Part shown: positions 40,805 through 51,100 of the stretch, piece by piece
Layout of the letters: every line of letters starts with the position of its first letter
Position numbering within the stretch: the first letter of the stretch is position 1
Assembly: GCF_001908105.1 (NCBI RefSeq)
Contig: NZ_MKGQ01000015.1
Location: 23,248 to 79,352, forward strand
Source of the DNA: Xenorhabdus eapokensis
GTDB lineage: Bacteria; Pseudomonadota; Gammaproteobacteria; Enterobacterales; Enterobacteriaceae
Reading direction: 5' to 3'
DNA length: 56,105 bases
Made by a program: the position numbers and the translations under genes
Notes under the pieces: generated by a model
The model's input: only the letters and a program-made list of their open reading frames with translations
Database searches by the model: none
Told to the model about the DNA's origin: nothing

Positions 40805-41074
40805 ATGACTCCAGAATCGGTAATGGCCCTTGGTGTTGAGGCGATGAAAGTGGCGTTAGCACTGGCCGCCCCTCCTCTTTTATCTGCCTTAATTAGTGGC
40901 TTGATCATCAGCTTATTACAGGCGGCAACTCAGATAAACGAGATGACCTTATCGTTTATTCCGAAAATCCTGGCCGTTTTCGTGACTATCGTCACTGCCG
41001 GACCGTGGATGCTCAATTTATTGCTGGATTACATGCGCACTCTGTTTAGCAGTATTCCGGCTATTATCGGTTAA
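40805..41074 (+). CDS. fliQ: Flagellar export gate protein FliQ
   Basis: An 89-residue protein with two membrane hairpin segments, identical in length to E. coli FliQ. The block LLQAATQINEMTLSFIPKI is diagnostic. It is separated from fliP by a 66-base gap, which is unusual in this tightly packed operon, and from fliR by 2 bases. Confidence 0.97.
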   Translation: MTPESVMALGVEAMKVALALAAPPLLSALISGLIISLLQAATQINEMTLSFIPKILAVFVTIVTAGPWMLNLLLDYMRTLFSSIPAIIG

Positions 41075-41076
41075 TT

Positions 41077-41859
41077 ATGATCCCGTTTGATAGCGAAACA
41101 CTTTCTCGTCTGGTCAGCGATTTTTTCTGGCCATTGGTGCGCTTGTTAGCGTTGTTCAGCACTGCACCCGTTTTCAGTGAAAAACAGATACCGATAAAAA
41201 TTAAAATCAGCCTGGCCTTAGCGATCACCGCTTTACTCGTTCCAACTCTCCCCTCCCCGCAAATTCCGATTTTTTCGGTTGCCGGAATTTGGATCTTGAT
41301 ACAACAAGTATTGATTGGTATGGCCTTGGGACTGACCATGCAGATCGCCTTTGCCGTAGTGCGTCATGCAGGTGAAGTGCTCGGCTTACAAATGGGACTT
41401 TCATTCGCCACGTTTTTTGATCCTACCGGTGGCCCAAATATGCCTATCTTAGCCCGCATCCTCAATATGATGATGATGTTGCTGTTCCTGGCTCTTGATG
41501 GGCATTTATGGCTATTGTCAATTCTGGCCGATACGTTCTATTCTATTCCCATTCAATCAACTCAATTGAATCCCAAGGGTTTTCTGTTGTTATCCCAAAG
41601 TGCCAGTTTGATTTTTATCAATGGCATGATGCTGGCAATGCCAATGATTACCTTACTTCTGGTTATGAATTTTTCCCTGGGCATGTTAAACCGGATGACA
41701 CCACAACTCTCTGTATTTGTGGTCGGTTTTCCGTTAACTCTGACTGTCGGCATTTTCACGCTTTCCCTGTTGTTTCCAACATTGGTGCCATTCACTGAGC
41801 AGTTATTTGGAGAAATGTTTGACCATTTGGCGATCATTATTCATGAACTGGTGTTGTAA
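41077..41859 (+). CDS. fliR: Flagellar export gate protein FliR
   Basis: A 260-residue polytopic membrane protein (261 in E. coli). Recognisable stretches include FFWPLVRLLALFSTAPVFSE, GLQMGLSFATFFDPTGGPNM and GMLNRMTPQLSVFVVGFPLTL. It completes the FliPQR gate. It is the last gene of the flagellar cluster; the accessory NRPS begins 333 bases later. Confidence 0.97.
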   Translation: MIPFDSETLSRLVSDFFWPLVRLLALFSTAPVFSEKQIPIKIKISLALAITALLVPTLPSPQIPIFSVAGIWILIQQVLIGMALGLTMQIAFAVVRHAGEVLGLQMGLSFATFFDPTGGPNMPILARILNMMMMLLFLALDGHLWLLSILADTFYSIPIQSTQLNPKGFLLLSQSASLIFINGMMLAMPMITLLLVMNFSLGMLNRMTPQLSVFVVGFPLTLTVGIFTLSLLFPTLVPFTEQLFGEMFDHLAIIIHELVL

Positions 41860-42192
41860 CCGTTATTTTTCTGATCAACCCGCCAATCTGGCGGGATAAC
41901 ATCCTGATAAACCAAACCATAATCACCTTGTCCTGATATTCCTTTGCAACTATCCACCATAGCCATCGCATTCAGCATTAACATTTTTACAACAAAAAAT
42001 ATCGACATACAGTATTTATTTCAGTTAACTTAATTTCATAATGTTACTATCAAGCGAGAGCTTAGAACAAAAAACCAACAAATGACCGATATCCAGTTCA
42101 TTTTTACGAAAAAACAGTTATAGGCGGTATTTAATTTATTTTCAGATGGATGCAACAAATTTAAAGCCAATGATTACAAAGGAGAAACAAAA
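41860..42192. promoter_or_regulatory. Leader region of the large NRPS gene
   Basis: 333 AT-rich bases between fliR and the NRPS gene. The NRPS ribosome-binding site (AAAGGAGAAAC) is at the right end. I see no strong promoter, no terminator for fliR and no gene, so readthrough from the fli operon is possible. Confidence 0.5.
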
Positions 42193-45100
42193 ATGTCACA
42201 TAGCGACACTTCATATACTTCCTCAGTAATTTGTCATAACAATTCGCTCTCTTCACCGACCTATCCGCTTAGTTCTCCCCAGCAAGCTATCTGGTTTGAT
42301 CAGGCTATCCATCCCCATTCTTCTAACTACAACCTCAGCACTTTTATTCGCATTGAAGGAGAGTTGAATGAAGCATTATTTGTCCGCGCCTTTGAATCTG
42401 TTGTTGATTGTCATGACACTCTGCGTTTGCAGTTTCTCAACATCCACGCTTTACCCAGCCAAAAGGTTGTTCATTCTCTTCCTGTCATCGTAGATATACA
42501 GGATTTTTCATCCCATCCAGATGCTGATACCAGAGTAAAACAGTACATGGATGACGAATTCACGCGCCCATTTCATCTGAATGAAGCATTGTGGCGCACC
42601 ACATTATTGCGAGTAAGCAATACCTGTCGGTATTGGCAATTTTGCTGTCATCATTTGATCATGGATGGCACAGGTATATTTATACTTATCAACGAGGTTA
42701 TCGGTAACTATAACCAACTGATAAAAAGAGAAAAATTAAACAACTCCGCTTATTCTTATCTGGATTTTATTACGGATAACCTCAATTATCTTGCTTCTGC
42801 ACGCTACTCAGACGACAGGCAATTTTGGTTGCAACGCTATGAAAACCTGCCACCGCCTTTGCTCCAGCCTGTCAATTGCAATAACACGACGAACCATAAA
42901 CAAACCAACCCCGCAGCTCCTCAATCTGTCACTTGGTCAATCGACCAGACTCTTTTTAAACGTATCGAAAAAGTCGCTGGTGGACAGAAATTGCCCTTCT
43001 TGTATTTCATGTATGCCATCCTGGCTTGCTATTTCGCACGAACAACAGATGTTAATGAAATTGTTATCGGTATTCCCTTGCACAATCGCCAGAATACGCG
43101 ACAAAAGTCCACAATGGGCATGTTTGCATCCGTGATCCCCATTGGTATAACGCTTTCACCGGAGGATACATTTCGTGATGTTATGCGCAAAGCTGCAACC
43201 GAAATGAGTCTTTGCCATAAGCACCAACGCTTTCCCATCGCAGAACTCAACCGACACATACACTCGCAACGACAAGACGGAAATGCCCGATTATTTGACG
43301 TGACTTTATCTCTCGAACCGTTTAAAACCCATTTGCATATGGAAGGCGAAAACATGAGCGTCAAACAGTTAGAGCTACATTCTGGTGCCCCCTACCCTCT
43401 ATGTATCAGAATGAAGCAATATACCAACACCGACTGTCCTGAAGATACCGCGCCCCCGATTGCCATGGAATTCGTTTTTTCTCCTGATTATCTGAGTACC
43501 ACGGAGGTCATAGCACTCCGCTCCCGTCTTGCTGTCCTGCTTGATGCCGTTCTCACTTCTCTGGAAATGCCCTCTCTTACACATACAGAAATTACACATA
43601 CAACAATAGCCAATCTGCCAATCCTGCCCGACATTGAACGCCAACAGGTATTGATGGATTTCAACGCCACCCAAGCCGAATTCCCGCAAGATACCCTGAT
43701 CCATCAACTGTTCGAAGCACAAGTACGGCGCACACCCGATGCCACGGCTGCGGTCTTTGAACAGCAATCGCTGAGCTACGATGAACTGAATAAACGTGCC
43801 AACCGTCTGGCGCACCATCTGATTGCTCTCGGCGTGCGTCCTGATGATCGGGTGGCAATTTGTATTGAACGCAGTCTGGAGATGGTGGTTGGTTTATTAG
43901 CTATCCTCAAGGCCGGTGGTGCTTTTGTTCCCCTCGATCCGACTTATCCAACCCCGCGGCTGGCATATATGCTCAATGACTCCGCCCCCGTAGCACTGAT
44001 CACACAAACAACGATGGCCGAAATAGGAAACAGTCACCTGCCAACCATACTACTTGATCTTCCAGACTATTCTGTTTGGGATGGAAAATCGGCAGAAAAC
44101 CCACAGATCCCCGCGTTGGGGCTGACCTCCCGTCATCTGGCTTATGTTATCTATACTTCCGGCTCCACAGGGCAGCCCAAAGGCGTCATGATAGAACATC
44201 GTAGTTTGTGTAACTTGATTATCCCCCAGCAAGACATGCTAGCCATCACGCCAGACAGTCGAATTTTGCAATTTGCCTCAAACAGTTTTGATGCTTGTAT
44301 TTGGGAGTATTGCATGGCGTTATTGGCGGGCGCTTGCCTTTACCTTGCCAGACGGGAGAACCTTCTGCCGGGAACAACCCTGTCTCACTATTTAGAGGCT
44401 CACGCCATTACTCATGCCCTTTTGTCTCCCACAGCTCTGGCAAGCATGGAGACACTTCCGGCAACCCTGCACACCTTACTGGTGGGAGGGGAAGCGTGTC
44501 CGCCTACGCTGACCAAACGCTGGGCACCAGGACGGCAAATGATCAATGCCTATGGCCCGACGGAAGCCACAGTTTGTGCGACTCTTTGCCGCTGTGAGAG
44601 TCAGGGAGACCATGCCCCACCGATTGGTCGTCCCATCGCCAATACCCAGATCTATATCCTTGACATGCACAGTCAACCCGTTCCGCGAGGGGTGGTGGGA
44701 GAAATTCATATCGCTGGTGTCGGCGTTGCCCGCGGTTACCTGAACCGTCCCGAACTCACTGCCGAACGCTTCCTTGCCGATCCGTTTTCCCACAATCCAG
44801 GTGCCCGTATGTACAAAACCGGTGATCTGGGGCGTTGGCTGCCCGATGGCAAAATTGAATATCTTGGCCGTAATGATTTCCAAATTAAACTGCGGGGTTT
44901 CCGTATTGAGCCAGGGGAGATCGAGGCGAGGCTGCGGCAATGTCACGGTGTGCGTGAAGCCTTGGTATTACCTTGTGAAAAATTACCTTGTGAAAACAGT
45001 CCGGCATCAAAACAGCTAGTCGCCTACTTGCTACCGAAGGCAGATGCTAAACCGGAACCCATGACATTACGGCAACAGCTCACACAATATCTTGCCGAAT

Positions 45101-48100
45101 ACATGATACCCAGTGCCTTCGTGACACTCGACGCCTTCCCACTCACACCCAATGGCAAACTTAACCGTCAGGCTCTTCCCAAACCCGATCATACCGCAAT
45201 CGTCACACGCAGTTACCAGGCACCCACAGGGGAAGCAGAAACCATCCTGAGCCAAATTTGGCAAACGTTGCTCGGAGTGCAATATGTCAGCCGCTGCGAT
45301 CACTTTTTCGAGCTTGGTGGGCACTCACTGATAGCCGTTAACCTGATTGAACAACTACGTGAACGGGGGTGGTTTCTTGACATCCAGGCTATATTCACCA
45401 AACCCGTATTGAAAGCGATGGCAAAAGCGCTACTGTCGGTTCAAAAAGATACCGTTCAAGGGCATACAGAACCAGAAAAGACAACGGTATTTACTGTACC
45501 GCCCAATCTCATCCCTGACGGCTGTACAGCCATTACCCCCGACATGTTGACTTTAGTTTCCCTGTCCCAGCACGAGATTAATGCCATCGCCGCAACGATT
45601 CCTGGTGGCGCGGCTAATATTCAAGATATCTATCCTCTCGCGCCGCTACAGGAAGGCATTTTGTTTCATCATCTGTTGCAGAAACAGGGCGATACATATC
45701 TGTTACGTGAGTTGCTTGCCTTCGACACCCGTGAACGGCTCGATACCTTTCTGGCAACCTTACAACGGGTCATTAACTGTCACGATATTTTGCACACTTC
45801 AATCTACTGGCAGGGATTGGCACAACCCGTGCAAGTCGTCTGGCGACAGGCATCTTTGCGCATTAATACCTTCTTACCCAATGGCGAACAGAATATCGCT
45901 TCCCAATTACTGGCACACACCGATCCTCAGCATTACCGCCTTGATGTGAGTCAGGCTCCACTATTTTCCGCTGACATCGCCTATGATCCGCATCAGGATG
46001 AGTGGTTACTGGTTTTGTGTATCCATCATTTAATCTGTGATCATATAACACTGGAACACATCATTAATGAAATTGATGCCTTATTACCTGACCATAGCGA
46101 GAATGGATATCCTGACCGCCATGCTGAAAAATTGCCCCCAATATTATCCTATCGTCACTTTGTCGCCCAATCCCTGCATTGGCCGACTTCAGATCATGAA
46201 GCCTATTTCCGTCAGGTGCTCTCTGACATAGATGCCCCAACAGCGCCTTTTGGGATACTGGATATTCACAGTGAGGATAAGCAGATATTGGAGGCGAAAC
46301 AGCCATTGGATGTGGCATTGTCCAAGGCCATTCGTACACAAGCCCGACGTCAGGGGGTCAGCCCCAGTATATTGTTTCATGTTGCTTTGGCACTGGTGCT
46401 GGCAAAAACCAGTGGGCGCGATGATATCGTCTTCGGTACGGTATTACTGGGGCGCATGCGGGGCAGTAGCGGCATCGATCAAATTATGGGGCTGCTTATC
46501 AATACCTTGCCCATTCGGATCAGGCTGACAGATCATAACGTACAGGCAACCGTTCAAGAGACCTACCTTAATTTGATGAAGTTGCTGGAGCACGAACAAG
46601 CCACACTGACGTTGGCTCAACATTGCAGTCGCGTGATCCCCCCTTTGCCGCTCTTTAACACACTACTCAATTATCGTCATAGCCAGGCGGATACCACGTT
46701 GGCTAAATGGGAAGGTGTGCACCTGCTGATGCAAGAAGAGAGAACCAATTATCCCATCGGTTTGTTTGTTGATGATTGGGGGGATGAATTTAGCCTGATT
46801 GCTCAAACCGTATTGGACATCGATCCCATCCGGCTGCTCGGCTATATGACCACCGCTCTGACGGGGCTGGTGGAAGCGCTGGAAACCTCGCCCCACCAGC
46901 CAATTTTGGCTATTTCGATTCTACCCGTTGCGGAGCGTCAACAATTACTGCTGGATTTCAATGCCCCCCCATCTTCCCCAGACGCTATATTCTCGCAAAA
47001 TACAGCAATTGATCTCCCACAAGACACGTTTATTCACCAACTGTTTGAAAAGCAAGTGCAGCAAAATCCCGATGCAATTGCTGTTATCTTTGAAGAACAA
47101 TCGTTAAGTTATGCTGAACTGAATCGTCAGGCCAATAGCTTAGCGCATTATCTGATTGCCTTAGGTATCCGCCCGAATGATCGGGTGGCGATTTGTGCCG
47201 AACGCAGTCCGGCCATGATGGTGGGATTACTTGCTATCCTTAAGGCCGGTGGTGCCTATGTCCCGCTCGATCCAGGCTATCCAGCCGAACGACTGGCCTA
47301 CATACTTGAAGATGCGGCTCCCGTGGCTTTGCTTACCCAAACTGTCTTTACCCAAACTGTCTTTACCCAAACAATGTTAATCAATCGGCTAACCCGCGTA
47401 CCCATTGTGGATCTCAACAATCTTGCACTCCTTACCGCAGATATGCCAACCAGTGATCCTGATCCCCAGGCGCTTGGCCTCACCTCACGCCATCTGGTTT
47501 ATGTGATTTATACCTCTGGCTCAACGGGCGTGCCTAAAGGGGTAATGAATGAACATCGTGGGGTCGTGAATGGCCTGCTCTGGTCACAACAGGCTTATCA
47601 ATTAACCCCGCTGGATCGGGTCTTACAGAAAACCCCTTTTAGTTTTGATGTTTCCGTTTGGGAGCTTTTCCCGCCCCTGATGTTTGGAGCACAATTAATT
47701 TTAGCTCGCCCCGATGGTCATAAAGACCCGCACTATTTACTGTCTGAGATAGAAAAACGCCAAATTACTCTTATCTTTTTCGTGCCTGCTATGCTACAGC
47801 AATTTATCCATGCCACTCCTGCCGGATGTTGCCCTTCTTTGCGCCATATTTTATGCAGTGGTGAAGAATTCCCTTATGTCTTGCAGCAAAAGTGTCTGTC
47901 CCATTTTACGCATTGTCAGGTACATAACTTATATGGCCCAACTGAAGCAGCGATTCATGTCACCGCCTGGCGGTGTGTGCCAAATCGTTATATCGGACGA
48001 GTACCGATTGGAAAACCCATCGCCAATATCCAAATTTATCTGCTTGATAGTCACAAAAAACCCGTACCAATCGGGGTTACAGGGGAGCTTTACATTGGTG

Positions 48101-51100
48101 GGATTGGGGTTGCCCGCGGTTATCTGAACCTGCCAGAACTAACCGCAGAACGCTTCCTTGCTGATCCTTTTTCTTCAGATCCTGATGCCCGCCTGTACAA
48201 AAGTGGTGATCTGGCGCGTTGGTTACCTGACGGTAATATTGAATACCTTGGTCGTAATGATTTTCAGGTCAAGATACGTGGTTTCCGCATCGAACTCGGC
48301 GAAATTGAGACGATATTGGCGCAATGTCGTGGTGTACGAGACGCGGTGGTGATTGTCCGCGAAGATACACCGAATGAAAAGCGGCTGGTTGCTTATCTGC
48401 TCGCCGAACCCAATACGATATTGATACCCGCAGAACTACGCCAGCAACTGGCACAACACCTCGCAGAGTATATGCTGCCTGGTGCTTTTGTGACGCTTGA
48501 AACCTTTCCATTAACTCCCAATGGCAAACTCAACCGTCAGGCATTGCCAATGCCAGATCAAACCGCACTCGCGACCCGCAATTATGCAGCACCCATCGGA
48601 GACATAGAAATAACATTGGCCGCGATTTGGCAAGCATTGCTGAAATTGGAACACGTTGGCCGTCATGATCATTTCTTTGAACTCGGCGGGCATTCCCTGC
48701 TCGCCATTCAGCTTGCCGCACGCATACGCCAGCAACTGGCGCGGGAATTGCACTTGCAGCAACTCTTTTCCCATCCTGTCCTGGCCGATTTAGCTACCTT
48801 GCTCCTCGACACGCCTGTGACAACCCAAATCGTTATTCCTGCAACCAACCGCAATCAACCACTGCCACTCTCCTTCGCCCAACAACGCTTGTGGTTCCTT
48901 GCTCAGCTCAATACTAAAGCCAATCTGGCCTATAATATCCCGATAATCCTGCATCTCAGCGGGTATCTCGATCAGGCTGCGTTGACGGCTGCACTTGACC
49001 ATCTCGTCAGCCGACATGAAAGTTTGCGCACCCGTTTTGTCCTGATTGATGAACAACCTTACCAACATATCGCCTACCAACACATAGATCGGGCAGATAC
49101 CGGTTTTTCTCTGACCCGTCGGGATCTGCGCAAATTAGACGAAACTGCTCGCAGGAGCCGTATTAACGAATTAGCCGAACTTGAAACACAAACCCCATTC
49201 GATTTCGCTAATGAGCCAATGATCCGAGGTCAATTACTGCAACTGTCTGATCAAGAACATGTGCTGATCCTTACCCAACATCACATCATCACCGATGGCT
49301 GGTCAGCCGGGATATTGCTCCGCGAGCTGAGTGTTCTCTACCGTATTGCACAAGGAAAATGTAGCGATCCTTTACCCCACCTTCCCATCCAGTATGCGGA
49401 TTATGCCGTCTGGCAACAGAAATGGCTGCGAGGTGAGGTGCTCACTGCACTGCGGGATTTCTGGCAGAAGCAACTGCAAAACGCACCAACCTTGTTGTCT
49501 CTCCCTCTTGATCACCCTCGCCCGCCAGAACAAAGTTATACCGGTGCTCATGTTGCAGTTCACCTGAATGCTGACTTATTGTCGGCTCTCAAGGCGCTTG
49601 GACAGCGGCAGGATGCAACATTATTTATGACTTTGCTTACAGCCTGGAGCATCGTGCTTGCCCGTCTGAGCGGACAGGATGATATTGTCATTGGCACTCC
49701 CGTTGCCAACCGTTCATTGAGTGAACTTGAAGGGTTGATCGGCTTTTTTGTCAACACCCTGCCTTTACGCATCGAACTGGAACAGTACAACTCTGTGGCA
49801 AATTTGCTCGCTCATGTTCGTCAACAGACGCTGGCAGCTTACGCACATCAAGATCTGCCTTTTGAACAATTGGTGGAACTCCTAAAACCTGAACGCAGTT
49901 TGAGCTATAACCCGATTTTTCAGGTGATGCTGGCTCTGAACAATACTCCCACGCAATCCCTTGAATTATCGGGTTTATCGGTCTCCTTGATGACACCGCC
50001 ACACCGCAGCGCATACTTCGACCTGACCCTGTCACTGACCGAAAATCAGGATGGCCTCAGTGGCTATCTGGAATATGCATCAAGTCTCTTCGACCGAACG
50101 ACAGTTGAACGCATGGTGGGTTATCTCACCAATGTCCTGACAGCCATGACAACCGATGAAACACAGGCTATTGCTCGCCTGCCGATGTTGCCCATTACAG
50201 AACGCCAACAATTATTGGTTGATTTCAATGCCCCTCAAGCCGATTTTCCAAATGATGCGTTGATTCACTCATTGTTCGAAGCTCAGGTACAACGCACACC
50301 CGATGCTACGGCGGTGATCTTTGAAGAACAATCCTTGAGTTATGACGAACTGAACTGTCGAGCCAACCAACTGGCACACAGTCTGATTGCTTTTGGTGTA
50401 CGCCCTGATGATCGCGTGGCAATTCAAGTTGAACGGGGTTTGGATATGATTATTGGTCTATTCGGGATCTTAAAAGCGGGTGCCGGTTATATTCCGCTTG
50501 ATCCAGCATATCCTGCCGAGCGGCTGATTTATCAGTTGTCAGACTGCAAGCCTGTAATATTGCTGACGCAAAAACACTTACAAACACGTTTAGCAATACA
50601 AGATATTCCCATCTGGTTGCTGGACGATGAAATTCATCAAGATAATCGGCAAAAACAGCCTGTTTATAACCCTGACCCCAGGCAAACAGGCGTTCAGCCA
50701 CATCATTTGGCTTATATCATCTACACCTCAGGTTCAACCGGAAACCCCAAAGGCGTCATGCTGGAACATCGCAATGTTGTCAGCCTTATCCATGCCCATT
50801 GTCAGATCAGTGAACCTGGCTTGGGTGATCGTATTCTGCAATTTGTGACCTTCGCGTTTGACATTTCAGTGTCAGATATTTTTCCTACTCTGGCATCGGG
50901 TGCCACGCTGGTTCTGCGCCCACCTCATATCAAAATACCGAATAGCGCGTTTGTTGATTTTTTACGTGAACAGAAAGTGACAATCATCAATCTACCGACA
51001 GCTTTCTGGCACCATTGGGCACAAGAAATGAAGGCAAGGCGTGTCGGTTTCAGCCCCTCTATACGCACCGTTATTGTTGGGGGGGATAAAGTGGAATACC

